Of a stretch of DNA of 64,000 bases, positions 12,492-26,600 are shown one piece after another. The notes under the pieces were generated by a model. It was not told the origin of the DNA. It saw nothing but the letters and a program-made list of their open reading frames with translations, and ran no database searches. Both the position numbers and the translations under genes were made by a program. The DNA comes from Litoditis marina (lineage: Eukaryota; Nematoda; Chromadorea; Rhabditida; Rhabditidae). How positions within the stretch are numbered: position 1 is the first letter of the stretch; each line of letters begins with the position of its first letter. The stretch spans positions 10,745,060 through 10,809,059 of the forward strand of contig OZ038434.1 of assembly GCA_964036275.1 (NCBI GenBank). Direction: 5' to 3'.

Positions 12492-15400
12492 ATGGTGAGC
12501 AACTTATTCTCAATATCGATTGGGAAATGTTTTTTCTCGAACGGGTTTTTTCGGTTGAATAACATTTATCATGGTCGTCGAAAATAGGACTGACCCACGA
12601 TTTTGATAGTGTAAAACTTCTACATTGTGTTTATAACCCCTTGATTTATCAACAGCGAGTGTAATACAACTTCACCCTATATGAGCTGTAGTTTCAGTCG
12701 TTTCGATTATCACTTTTTTAGTTTTCGAAACTACCAAAATTAGTAGTTGAGTGACTCATGTCTGTTGTGTGTGGTGTCCACAATTTCATAATTTCCGTGA
12801 ATGTGGCAGTTATCCAGATTTGAACAGACAGGTTCAAATGATAGTGCTCTATGAATACGAGTTTGACATTCTCAACCTATATTTATGATAAAACTGCGTT
12901 TGAGCAAAGATCAGTTTTGTTCAGTTCGGTTGGATTCATGAGAGTTTCCGGCAGTTGGTCAACAGAAAGTATGGAAAGGAAGTATGGCTGAAGATCGTGT
13001 AAGTTAATAAAGTTAATATAAACTGGTAGTTGCAAAAACATCAGATGCACAAAAGTAGATATTTCTTGGCATACGTGGAAAGACCAAAGTACACGGAAAC
13101 GTGAAAAACATCCACCTTTTCCTCAAGATTGCACTGTAGTGTATCTCATGCGGTAGGACTATCACATTTCACAAGTTTCACGTGATGGTGCTTTTTTCTA
13201 CCCTGCTCAATTTTTAGAACGCTGATAATAAGTAGACTTGGCGGTTTCGAAATGTGGGGACTACGCGCTTACTGTGAGATATATGGACAGTCGGGTGTCT
13301 ATAACCACCTACCATGTCATAAACTGAGATCAAATTTAAACTTCAATCCAAATCCAGAATGACGTTTACCATTTTGAAGAATCACCATGATGACGCAATG
13401 TTCTACAACTAGACGTAGAACATTGCGTCATTATGGTGATTCTTCAAAATGGTTCACCTAAATAAAAGCAAAATGTTTAGTTTGTCTATTCCAGAAACAT
13501 GGCCAAGTTTGAAGAGGGCACGGAAAATGAGATTGGTCACTATTATAGCGATGAGGAGACTTTGCGATTGGTCAATGCCATGGCCAACCTGATTGGTAAG
13601 ATTTAGGGTCCGCTGAAAGCAGGCACAACGGGGTGAATTTTTCTATCCCGACGGTTTTTAGTTTGATCTTTTCGATCTAAGCAATGGCGTCTTTCGATCT
13701 CCAACTTTAACAAATCCTTGGTCACTCTCGATATATTAAAGTTCAGAGTGTTTATCGTTTGTAAACATGTATATTCGGTCATTTATATTCACATCTGATT
13801 TCAACAAGTGTTATTTACCAAAATACTAGTGGACATATGATTACTTATTCATGTCTATGAAGCGTAGATGACACACCAATACACACAGGTTGCTCAAGGT
13901 ATATCAGGCCAAAACGGTGCGCTAAATTATCTGATCTGCTGAGATTGTAGTTTGATCTCCCTGTCTTTCGGCAGTGATCAGCGGGATAAGATGATGTAAT
14001 CACCTCCACTTTTTACAGGAATTCCGGTAGAGGAGGTGTGGGAGGCGTACGGCGGTTTTCTCATTCAGTTTACAATGGAAACGGGATGGGATGAATTATT
14101 GAGAGCGATGGCCATGGATTTGGAGGTAAAATACACTCACATTTACCAAGTGCACTTGGGAAGCCTGCCAACAAAATTACAAGACCAATTTTGGACATGT
14201 TAGACAATTTGAGAACTATAGAAGTTTCTTTTGAACGATTCTCTAGTCATGACACGTAGTCAAAATGACCCTCTGAAAAAGCTATGTTTTCTCTGAATTA
14301 CAGTAATTGGAAATTGTTGGCACAATGCCCACAAGTAAAGTTAGAAAATGTAAGAACATGACAGCCATTCTACAGCGCCATGAACAAAAACTTTCATAAA
14401 GGTGTAAAGATCACGAGTGAAAGCAGGCGCAGACACGTGAAGTTCACGTACCGCGTAGCCATAAAACGAGAAGCTGGGCTTGCATGGTTCCAGTAAATAA
14501 CTAGTTCGTGTTTATTTCGTTTGTAATACGTATAGAAAACACTTACAAACTGTTTGAGCGTACATATATAGCTTTGTTTTTTTTGGCTCAAGAACTGTAT
14601 AGTCACATCAGAATACAACAACATTCATAGTGTTGGCCTGCTTCAGAGAAAACATATCAGAACAGTGTTCATATTGTACAACTTGTATAAGTTGCAAAGA
14701 GAATACCCTAGTTCAAGGGTCATATTAATCAAAAAGGTAGTATATATTGTGAAATTTGATGTAAAAACAATATGTTTCCTTCAAATTTCATTCATGTCAA
14801 GCACTACCCAACAAAGTCAATTTTCAACGTATAAAAATCCAAAACGGCTTGTTTGAGTAACAAATAACGCATTCAACTTACAAAGTTTAAAAAGCATATT
14901 GAAATTAATACTTCAATAAAACTGTTGTATACATGTCATTCTTATGTTTCTATATTAGTATGTCATCATTTGTTGTACGCCTGTATTGTATTGCCTATCA
15001 ATCTCTTATCGCGTGGCTGCGGAAATCGAGAAACCCGTACTAGATACGGGACAGCCAGGGACGTGGCGATCGTTCGATAGATTGATTTCGGCTTTAACAT
15101 GAGATCGGCTGTTAGTAGGAATGCTGAGATCACGTATAAAGCCCTACAAATCAGTGTTGTGCAAGATTATCACCCAAAAAGTGATTAAATGCATTGTAAG
15201 CAATGTATTTAATTGTGGTTGTCTTGTGAGAGGGGAATCTATGCCCAATTTTCCCATGAATTCTAAATATGAAGTGAATAACGAAAAACTATCAAAATGC
15301 AATAAAGTCATTAAGTTATTCTATTAAATTTATACTTTCAGGGTTTTCTGGATTCTCTTGATTCACTACATTATTTCATCGATCATGTAGTATACCAGAC

Positions 15401-18400
15401 AAAGTTACGTGGACCTTCTTTTCGATGCGAGCCTCAGAACGATGGAACTCTTCTGTTGCACTATTATTCAAAAAGAAGTGGTCTCTATCCTATTGTTAAA
15501 GGTATTGAAAAATAAAGAAACACCATATTGTCGAGTTTAATATGATTGGTAAGACGTCACTTACATTGTCCCAACCTTTCCAGGCGTCGTTCGCGAAGTA
15601 GCTAGACGAATCTATGAAACTGAAGTCATAATGAAGGTCCAGGAAAGAAAACAGGAACATTTAGGTATGCAAATAACATGAAGTCTGTTTATATTTTTAC
15701 TTTAATAAACATAAAGAGTGTATTGGGAACAAACATTGTCATTAAAAAACTGAACTTTTAGCACTCTAGAAAGAAGTTTTGTTGTAGTTAAAACTAATAA
15801 TTGGTGAGCTTTCCCACATATAGGATGAACTGTAAAAAAATGAACGTCTCACGTGGTAAAAACCGACGTATCACGTGATTACGTTCTTTATTATGAAAGT
15901 ACTGCTCTGTTTCAGATGCTTTTGTGACGGAGCACGTGGTGTTTGTGATCAGTCAAGTGGACACCGGCTCCAACCATCCACAAAAAGCCATATTGAGTAT
16001 TAACGAAATGAAGGTCCTACCTCATGAGGTAAACATACAAGAAAGAAAAAGGACAATGAAAGACAAAGTGTCTTCATTCCAGTGTGTTCAGGATACCGGA
16101 TCAGTAGCTATGAACCTGTGCAAGCTATCATCATAGCTTGGTTGTAGTGAAGTCTGCCTACACAGCACATTCCTTCAATTTCAACCGAAATGTAGCATGA
16201 TTGAATACAATTTACAAACACTACTCAAATAACAGCATGCACCCATATTGACTAACTTTTTGTTTCAGGCCGTCTACGATATAGCGTCAGACGACTTTTC
16301 ACTAGCATTCCCGTATCACATTTGCTTCGACAAAGATCTCTTTCTGGAACATTTCGGGAACTACATTCGCAGAGCATATCCTATGGCGATTCGACAAGAA
16401 ACCAGGGTCACCGACATTATGGAACTGGTACATCCCGAGGTAACACAGCGATTTCATCACGTTTTCACGAAGGTTTCCCGTGACCTTGTCACGTAAGGTC
16501 TATGTGATATTTTTCAAGTAATGTTGGAAAGAGCAACTTTGAGGTTCTCCTCTGAGAATAATTCGAATTTTTTGCGCTTGCCATGGTCATATCCAAAGTT
16601 GGCGCATGCGATGCTCGAAAAGTCTACATACAGTACCCTAGATATATTCTAGGTGTCAAAAATGAGAGTTGTATCATACTATCCCAACAATTCGAATATT
16701 TTACCCAGTAAACACAGTCCAGAGTACTTCTCGTGCTATTTTGAACAATTTGAAACAAAAGTTCCATCGTTCGGTGCGAATTAGAAATGAAAGCTATTAG
16801 AAATTAGGAATGAAAGCTTTGTAAATAGACAGATAAACGTAGAGTGAACTGAATTTCCGGATAGAATACGAACTTTTCAGTTGAAAAGGTGTGCACCATG
16901 TTCTCTTAGACATACTTGCACATTCAGGGGCTGTTCTTCTTTCAAGCGAATATTTCTGCTGTGTTGCCCGAACCTTCCGTAACATCGGTAACTGCTCATA
17001 TAGGCCCTGGCAAGACACACATGACTATGGGAATGTTTTTTCATTCAAATAGCGAAAATGGTTTGAATCTTCGCAATTCGTATTCGAATACGAATTCTTG
17101 TTCAATGACGTCTGGGGTTCATCCGTTCAAAACTTTTTTGAGACCTTGTGATTAACCCACTTGAGAAGGGAAAATATAAATAAAAGGGTATGAAAGGGAT
17201 ACGATTTGGGAACATCATTTAGTATTCAGGCCAGAACAGGCTCTGAACTTGTCCTTGCGAGTTCAAGTAGTGTTGCAACCACAGATGAATTTAGGAATCG
17301 GTCTGATTACTTTCATTAATTACGTTGTGTTCGAAAAAAATCGAGCATTTTTACGTAAAACGTGCATTGTTTGATATTGGAATATTTGGTTTCTGCACAA
17401 TTATTCACATCTTCAATTTATTCCTAAACATTCAGAAAATAAATAATTGTCTTCAACGTCTTCTTCAACGGTAGATGTCCTTAGAAAGCGGAGAAAACTC
17501 AGCTAAACGAAGGGGGGTAAAATTTAGGATATAGATCAATTAGAACACGTGCAGTAAGGTCAACGATTCTTAGGAAATATTTTGAACCACATTATTTTGT
17601 TATGTGCACAGAAGGTTCTCGCTCTCCTCCATAAAAATCGCAAGTGAAATTCACTCTCTATATCTCTTTTGGTTTCAATTTGGTAGCATGACATGCGTAT
17701 TATTTGCGCTTGGCAATTTTAACGCATGCCACAGTCAAAATATGCGCATGCCATGGTCAAACGTTTCTCGAAGTCGTAACCTCTAAACAACTTTCCAATG
17801 TTGCCGCACCAGTACCATCCCATCATAATGTCAGGTATATCAGGTTATAGTCAGGAACTGATCGAATCATTTCATATTCTCGAAATGTGCATTTTTTATG
17901 CAACAGAGTGTTGCATAAAAAATAGTATTTTTGCACTGTTGATACGAAAAACAAATCACTGCAGTTCACCCATAGCGCGAATTTTAACTGTAGTCCTTAA
18001 CAGTTTTAGTTTTTACTTGAGGTTCCATTCTCGTACGAATCGATATTGGCCTTCAAGAACAGTTTGTTCGTGTTCAAAATGAAGGGAATCGGAGATATCG
18101 TTCACGCACAGAAGGAAGAAGTCAAACCAATCCTATTGAAAGGTGAGCATAGACTCGTTTCCGAATTATGACACAACACACATTTAAAAAAACCTAGTTT
18201 TTCAGGTGGAAAAAGACCTTACCCTGTCTATTATTATTGGTATCGTATCATTGAGTTTGTGGAAGACAGTTTTCGATTGTCAAAGACGTATCCTTGTAAT
18301 CGCCAAACAGTAAATTCAGAAAAACCACGCATTACAGATATATAAACACTAAGAGGGTGATTGATTGAGCGAAGTATTGTTTCTCTTTAGTTCAGTTTCA

Positions 18401-21400
18401 TTTCTCACTTCAATAGGTGTTGAGTCCAACTGGATCCAAATACGATGTACTTCTATAATGAGGTTTTGACGTGTTGTGGGATAATATATTATACGTAATC
18501 GACTCCCACTCACTACTGCAGTATTGACGTGCATAACCGAGTCACTAAATTAGTCTGACGTGATAAGTTCGAAACACATGAATTTGTGATAAAAACTAAG
18601 TGACAAATTTAAACTCGGTATTGGTGGTTTCACAACTGAGGCGTACGGGAGAAAACATTTATACAATCACAAAAAATACATTTGCATTTATCTCAAGGTT
18701 CCCTCTTCCAAGATGGTAATATGATATAGCTGATCGCTAGTTCCTATACTATCACGAGCTGCTCAACAGATCATTCCTTGAAATTCTCATGCGTTCAGTG
18801 GGGATCCAAGTGCGTCAGGATTCAGTGCTCAATTTTTACCACCTTTGAGAACCAACCTAAACAAATTCTGAATTAAGGTTCGATGATAATAATCGACAAC
18901 GGAAACTACATCCTGTATCTGTCCTCCGTGAACGTGACGACGGTGCGGGAGCTGATCGAGAGGAATCTGCACATCAGTGATATGCAGCGGCACGACGGAA
19001 CCCGCGATCTAATCATGTTGAACCAAAGCAGAATGAGTCAGGTCGAACTGAAGTGGGTGATGGGTATATAGAGAGTGTTCGAGTTTGTAATGTGAACTAG
19101 CCGGCACTCTCAACGTTTATGAAATTCACGGCGAGAGCCCGAAACGATCAAACTACAAAAACATTCGATTAGACCAACATGTTATCGTCGAAGGCCTCCG
19201 TTTTTAGAGAGGTCATAACAAAACTGATCGTGTTGATGCGACGGTAAAAGTGTTTCTGAAGTATGCACAGAGTACAACTTGTTTTACTCGCAAGTTATAG
19301 CTAATCCCAAGTTTAACTTTGATGGTGTCAAAATGTTTATCAGAAACGGATTCTTGTGAGAAGGTGAATATTTCTCCACATGCTCAAAATGTGTCATTAT
19401 AGAGACAATCATTCCAGAAATGTGCTATTTTCAGCCGTAAACTGGAGGAAACCACCAAAAACCTGAAACGCATGGCAAATGAACTGGAGACGGAAAAACA
19501 GAAAACGGATGAACTGTTGTGCGAGTTGATGCCGGCGTCTGTAGCAGACGCGTTGCGACAGGGAAAGGTCATCGAAGCATGTGGGTTCCTTTTCAAACAC
19601 ACACGTTCAATAGGACTTCTGAGAAATTTGAAAACGAACGTGTATTGAATTCGTTTTATAGTATTGTTGTATACTTTATAAATACTGAGGAGATTTTCAC
19701 ATTTTCAGCCAGATTGAAGTTCTGCCGAAACTATTAGAAAAACGTGTTGACTGTTCAAACCCCAGAATACTTGAACAAACTCGTTAACGGAACTTTCATC
19801 TTGACAGGCTTTTTTTCAGGCGACTTTCCTGACTGTACTTTGTTGTTCACTGATATCGTCACTTTCACGAATATCTGTGCAATGTGCACTCCGTACGATG
19901 TGGTAACGCTGCTCAATGACCTCTATCTCAGATTTGACAGATTAATCGGACTGGTGAGTCGGGTGTTGAGATAATTGAGTATTTTTTTAATTCGTATTTT
20001 TAAAAGAAAGATCAGCAGACTTCACAAATGATGCATGCTAACAAATCCCAGTTCTGAACACGTGCATTCTGAATTCTGAGGTACGTATATCACACGTGAC
20101 TATGTTTTCAAATAGCAGCAAACGTCTGATAGTTTTCCGAGAAGTAGTATTTCAAAAAACTGAACTAGCGTTTCAGTTTGATCGTGTTAGAGTTTGGCAC
20201 ACTTCCCAGAATAAGTGTACTCAGAAAGAGTTCGAACCTAATGTGTTTCGATTCCAGCATGATGTCTACAAAGTGGAGACGATAGGTGACGCCTATATGG
20301 TTGTCGGTGGAGTACCGGACCCCTGTAATAACCACGGAGAGAGAGTTCTCAACGTATCTATAGGTTAGAATTGATTTGAGATAAACCTGGTAGCAGTTGT
20401 GAACGGCAGCGTCAAGTTTTTTTTTCATGTTTTCGATGTTATGTATAGGTGGGGTGAAGCATATTTTAACGGCGACGAAATCATCTCTGAACTGAGCATA
20501 TAACGACTGTTTGTTTGCGACAACTTACGCGCCTTTTACAAACTTCTGTTGTATTGTAACAAATACAAGAGAACTGAAGAAACCGTAGTAAAGGGACTGG
20601 TTCTCTACTCACAGTTTAGTTTTGAATAATGAAAAACTGACTAAAGCAGTTGATTTCTAATACACATTAATGTATTTTGTCACTTATTTTCTAGGCATGC
20701 TGATGGAGTCGAAACTGGTGTTGTCTCCCATAACCCATAAACCGATCAAGATACGAATCGGGGTTCACTCGGGACCTGTGGTGGCCGGGGTGGTCGGAAT
20801 GAAAATGCCCAGGTTAGTCATCCCTAAAGAAAATTCTGTAAAGGATAACTATATTTGTCCAATTGTAATCAACAGTACCATACTCGAGCAGAATACATGT
20901 GGTTACGAAAATAGCTTTCTCCGAAATCTTAGGCTCAAGAACAAAAAGACCGCATCAAACATGAATTTAACATCTCCGCTAGGAACTTAGCCTATGTTTG
21001 GAATCATTGACGTGTTTCGCTTTCCGTGTTGTTCCTTCGTTTTAACATATGAAAAAGGAAATAATATTATCTATTCAACTGTACGGTTAGAGGAAATACT
21101 GTATTCAGACATCAGAATGGTATCAGTTCTCTCAATCTCCCTTTCAGATACTGTCTTTTCGGCGATTCGGTGAATGTGGCAAACAAAATGGAGGCGTGTG
21201 GTGTGCCGTGTAAGATACATGTCTCCGAGACGGCCAGGGTAAACGGTCTGAAGGCCAATGCCAGTTACGTGTTCGCGGACCGCGGTCACACTGACATCAA
21301 GGTGGGTGGCACAAGTAATAAGGAAGTCTGACTCTCTGATCATTGAACATTTCTGTTTCATATTCAGTTTATACCCTTGGTATATGTGTCCCTGATGTTG

Positions 21401-22686
21401 CTCTCATTCTCGTCACACTGAATAATGTTTATTCCAGGGAAAAGGCATGATGTACACGTATTTCCTGGAGCGAAACGACAGGAAAAGTGTGTGGGAACTG
21501 TGCTCGCGACCTCGAGGTGAGTAATCTATAGAAAAGGACCATGGCTGAGTTCTAGTTTGAAGTCTAGACACGCCCTAGTTTACAGAATTCGACCGATAAA
21601 CACCGACATCAAACTACAAACACAGCGGGTTGGAGCAGCATTGACACTGGTGCGAGTTCCATAACCTCAGCTATATGTTCTTTATTTTCAGCTGGGGACC
21701 AGACTATTGATGGATACATGGAGTTACACGATTTGAACATCTATCAAGAAGCTGAGACTAATGGAGCCGAAACAGATGACAAAACAAAGAATCCTCAGGT
21801 AAAGTGTCCACCCTCTACCAGAAATACGTATGCAGCAAAATGAAGTTTGAGTCACTTTTTTTTTCGAATAAAATTAGGTTTTTTTTCGGGGAAAACATAC
21901 TTCTAACGTGCTTCTATAATGGTGAAAAGCCCATTTCAAACAAGTATCAACGTTTTGCCACAGAAAAAGATACTCTGATGATGGGAGTGGGCAGTGTGGA
22001 TCAAAAAACCTTTGGATAGTTTATAGTCGCCATTTTTCCCATAAAGACAGCAGAGGGTTCAATTGATTGAGCGATGCGGGGCGAGCGGTCGTTGATTATC
22101 TGCCAGCAGTTGAGAGAGTGAGTAGATCAATGATACGCAGACGAACTGGCCGCTCGCCAAACTCCGTCCCATACAAAATCGATGGTACGGTGTCCACAAC
22201 AGTTTGACAAATCCTATATCAGGCAGAAGTGGTAGTTTTGCGATGTTCAATTTGGAAATCATTTCAGGCAAACGGAGTTGGGTCGGATCAAACAACACAT
22301 CACGTTCGCTCCCCAACTTGCACAATTTTGTGAAATGTTCCTTTTTATTCGAAAAATTTGTTTCGCAAATGTTTTATCTTTCAAAAATGTGCATGATCTC
22401 CCATAATCACATCTCATACTTTATATTTACTACGTCTTTTGAATATTTCATATCCGTTTTCTACAACTTAACTCATTCTTATTTTTTTTGTTCTGTTCAT
22501 GTACATAATCATGGAGAAATTGTATGAAAAACAGTCAGATTTTTGTTTCAACTACCCATTATGTACAAGAAAGAATATTATTCAAAAAACATAAACAACT
22601 CAACGAATGTATGTCTCGTGAAGAAGCAATCACTTTTCCCACAGGATCTTGAAAACTGCGGGGTCGTAGTTGGATCTCCATTCTGA
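12492..22686 (+). CDS. atypical soluble guanylate cyclase, beta-like (Gyc88E type)
   Basis: This is a heme-binding cyclase making cGMP in response to NO and/or O2. Exons: 12492-12494, 12925-12998, 13495-13595, 14019-14125, 15342-15501, 15584-15664, 15916-16028, 16269-16439, 18022-18142, 18878-19052, 19435-19580, 19820-19953, 20258-20363, 20695-20812, 21148-21301, 21438-21516, 21692-21798, 22645-22686. That is 1992 nt or 663 aa, usual for the family. HNOB domain (about 1-185): proximal heme His105 (SLH) and the YxSxR motif Tyr136-Ser138-Arg140 are intact. HNOBA/PAS domain: about 215-350. Signalling helix: about 365-410, with TDELL. Cyclase domain (about 418-610): both metal Asp present (TDIVTFT D429, ETIGDAY D473), with guanine-selecting E469 and C539. 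Unlike vertebrate beta1, it keeps both metal Asp, as in Gyc88E. Odd: the transition-state Arg of NxxSR is Lys550 (NVANK). The exon carrying only the start codon is discussed in the findings. Confidence 0.88.
13369..13452. repeat. near-perfect hairpin in a cyclase intron
   Basis: Two 38-bp arms (37/38 complementary) flank an 8-nt loop (AACTAGAC). The left arm is 13369-13406 and the right arm 13415-13452. It ends 42 bp before the acceptor of the exon at 13495. It may be a minimal fold-back element or a transcribed hairpin. Confidence 0.9.
17891..17923. repeat. short perfect hairpin
   Basis: Perfect 15-bp arms (ATTTTTTATGCAACA and its complement) flank a 3-nt loop. It lies about 100 bp before the exon at 18022, within the cyclase intron. 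Function is unknown. Confidence 0.8.
22021..22220 (-). repeat. dispersed ~200-bp repeat (reverse copy)
   Basis: This is the reverse complement of 44710-44899, including AATCAACGACCGCTCGCC and AAAGACAG/CCCATTTTT blocks seen in both. It lies in the last cyclase intron. Its short frame is not coding. Confidence 0.7.
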
Positions 22687-23680
22687 ACAGAACTTTTGGA
22701 TTACGGCCCGGATGCAGCAGGGTCAGCGTGGGCCAGCAGCTATACTCAATACTACTAGATGATACCGTTTACTGGATTATCTAATTCCGATGCTTTACTC
22801 GGATTTTGTTTCACGTGAAGTAGGCTAGTCCATTTCCTTCCTAATGAGACATCTACAGTGCCCATTTGAGCTTGTCGATACAGTGCTCAACTTTATTGAA
22901 AATACACTCTCCGTGGTAGCGAATAAGAGTTGAATGCTTATATTCCTAACTTCATTTACTCACTTAAATCGGACTAAAAGTCTTGTACAAATTCCGTACG
23001 ATCTCAGTAGGATTGAAAACAACTATACGTGTATAGCTGAACTCGATTTTCCATTCATCCTAATCTCTAGTTGTTTTTGCGTCTTTATTGTGTAATAATT
23101 GGCAGGTAGACACATGTGCACCCTCGCATCAAAACATTTCTCGGCACCCGCCGCAGGACACTTGTTCAAAGCAAAGCAAACTTCAGCCAATTTTACAAGG
23201 AGCATTATTATTTTTTGTTTTCTTGTTTGAAGATCATTTACTTTTCGCCCTAATTTCTACCCAGTTCAAAGTTTAAGACTTTTCAAATTACCTCTGTAGG
23301 AACTCTCATCTATCCTTGTTTCAGCCAGCAGATTTTCAAGAAGCATTCCGTTATGTGATCAGTTTTTTCCCTAATAGATTCTCCTGTTCAAATACTAGGA
23401 GTTTTGAAAGACCTATGTGGAAAACGGTTTGATGTTGACTCACAGAATCTATTATTGTTCAAAGTTATAATTTACGACATGAATTTCAACATTTGTAATG
23501 TAGATGTGTTACTATAAATAAATCAAATTAGATAACTAGAGAACAATAATTCTACTCAGTCATCTTCTTATTTTTGAGGTACAACTCTCTCGGAGTATAT
23601 TATTTCTTCCACATTCTGTTTGTAGTTTGATCTCCACGTTTTCTCTTCGTCATAAAATCAGACTACCTTTTTCCAGTGTA

Positions 23681-26600
23681 ATGTCTCTGCTTCCGATCGA
23701 TATATGGTTAGATGATGATTGGGATAGTCCAATAGACTACCGAAGTATACGATACCTGATAATCCGCCTGGAAACTCTCTATTTATTTGTGTTTATTCCC
23801 CTCCTCTATGTTTATTTGGACACTTTGCTACGATTAGTCCTAGAAAGGGTGCGGGGGGTTCATCTGGAACGGCACGACCTCCAACATCATCTCCACTTCA
23901 ACCCGCCAGAGTTCATCGATCGGGGGTTCAGCGACCTCAGCAAATTCGGTGAGCAAGAGGCTCAATAAAAACTATTTTCAGGACAATTTCGACGTTTTAA
24001 TGTCTACTTTGGCAAAATAAAACGCTGAATCAAAGAAACGTAGTGATACGTTTCTTAGTGCTCAAAACTAATGCACCACGTAAGATCAACCTCGGAACTA
24101 CTTTGGAGACATGATTCATTGCATTGATTTCTTCAATCGTCGCACATCTTTACACTTTGTAGACATTGTATTGATTTCTTCAATTGTCTCACATCTTCTA
24201 CTTTTGTAGATCAGTTCTGGAAGATGCGCCACAATCGTTTCTCGTACTGCGCCTCTCAGGCGTTTCGCTCCTACATGGAGGACCGCATGCACTACATGTA
24301 CGATCCGAACATGAACTTGGCCATTTTCGGTATTTTTGACGGTCACGGAGGGCAGGTCAGTTAGAAATTTATGGATTTTGTAAAACTCGGGTGATTGGGT
24401 GCAAAACGTGCTACTAGTTCGAAATCTCGTGATATTTTCGAGTTATATTTCAAATCGATTTTTAAATGAACAACCGTTTCAGCGTTCTAATGATGTTTCT
24501 AATTATATTATGGTACACTGGATAGAAAACAATGGTTTCATTAAAATCGTTCAATTTCCCAAATTCAGCTATTGCTGTTAGAAACGCTGCCGGTTCATTT
24601 AAACAAACGTTCACACGAAAAACCTTCTGAAAATCATGCTAGCACGATTCTAAAGTCTCAGACAGGAACTAAATGTAACTAAATAACAGAGTCTGGTTTC
24701 CAGTATGTCTCCGACTACCTCGAGGTGAACTTCGCGCGTTCGATCCGTGAGCGATTAATGAAGTCTGAACCCTACCGGAGGTTGAGCATAGACAGTTGCG
24801 ATTCTTTGAGTGATTCCGTTTCCGAGGTGAGCTTTTTGGTTATATATAATTTCGTTATCACAAAAATGGAGTCCAACAAAATAGAAAGTGAACATCTCAA
24901 TTTCCCAAATGCTTCTAGGCCATCATGAGGGAAGTTATTCGGATTGACGATACTATATCTCGGTTGGACCAGAAGTATACCTCAATGACAGGTAACGAAC
25001 GTTTCGAAACTTTGATCTACAATTCTAAAAGAATCAAATAAACGGAAACTTGATATTTTTTGATTGAAACAGAACGGAACTATAAAACTTAACGTCACGT
25101 AGTGAATACCGTATAACACGTCTACGACTATCAGAAACTGAGCTGTGCATCTCAAAAGAGTGTATACTTTGTTTGATCTTTTCGTAGATTTGTACCTGTG
25201 CATAGAAGTGAAACGCCTTCAAGTAACTTTTCGGATAAGTACATATACTAACGTTGTCGAATCCGATAGAAAAACCCATAAACTAGAAAAATCTGATAAC
25301 TTGTTGAACACCGTAATGTATGATAACATTACATTGAACCGAATCAATCTACTGACCAGACTGAAATAAACTGAATTTGAAACTGACTAACTACTACATT
25401 GGAAATAAATGTAGATATTTAAGAGAAGAATACGAGTTATAGAGTTTGTAAAATTCAGAATAGTTTTCTGTTCTAGGATCAACCTGTATTGCCGTGATCG
25501 TGGAGAATAATCGATTCGTGACGGTAGTTAACGTTGGCGACTCGCGCGCTGTCGCTTGCGACATGCATCTCAGATGCATTCCGCTCAGCAATGATCACAA
25601 GCCGGACAATGTGGGTTCATACATGTTGATTCATCGAATTCTCAAAAAGAACTAGAGCGATAATGTAGAATGTGACCACAAGGTTTTTTGTAGTTTCATT
25701 TCGATAGACGCTTTATTTTGCAACCTTTCACTGTTTATTTTCCATATTTGATAAGAGCAAAAAGTTTATGTTTATGATACGCTCTCTGGTTTAAATACTA
25801 AACTAGACTAAATGTTGTATTCCCACTCTATACGAACAATTGAGTTAGCTAAATGAGCTGTTTGATTGTGTCTATTCTCATTGCGGTGATTCCATGTTTC
25901 TAAATGACTACTTTCTGAATGGAGACCGGGATTACCCTCCAAATTAGTGTGCGATTCTCCACCCCAGCTATACGCCTATTCTGTTAATTCAGAATACACA
26001 ACACACTGCATTTCTCTACACCAACCACACAAAATATATGTACGTATAGTCTTTTTCATTGCCACTGAGACTCTTACAGTAGGATTACAGAACTCCCGTA
26101 CGTTTGAATCTCGTGAAGTTATCAAAAAGGTAGAAACTAGTCAATTTGGTGTTTCTTATTGAAAGGCGTTTGAAGAACAAGGCTTCTCAATGGATTTTTT
26201 TACCTCCTAAAGAAGAGTACGAGTTTCTACCCGGTAAAGTGAAAAAAATGAACTCTTCTATTGTCTTCTTCATTTAGAAAGGTAGTTTTCTTCCACAAAC
26301 GCGCCAGCTAGGAAGTAGGATATTTTAGTTAAAGCGACATTTCGTTAATCTACGAAAAAACCACGCCTTAAAAAACAAAATCGGTTCCGTTTTGCTCCCT
26401 ACAACTTTTTTGTTGTCCTTTCGCTACTTTTCCCACATACTAATTCATTCGACCACATTTTATTCAATGGTTATTTATATCGCATTCAGTTAGGTCACCA
26501 GCTATAAAAGGCAGTTTATTTAGCGAGTACGTTTGTCAGAATGTCCTTTTCGTATCGGAAACTCAAATTGCGCAAGCTCTAGTGCATAGGCTTGAAAATA

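Noticed and set aside
16440..16494. Extension of the cyclase exon to a second donor GTAAGG (reading [10 protein letters not shown])
   Set aside because: The exon at 18022 ([11 protein letters not shown]) aligns directly after HPE with Gyc88E, in phase 0. The extension breaks that alignment, so it is intron.
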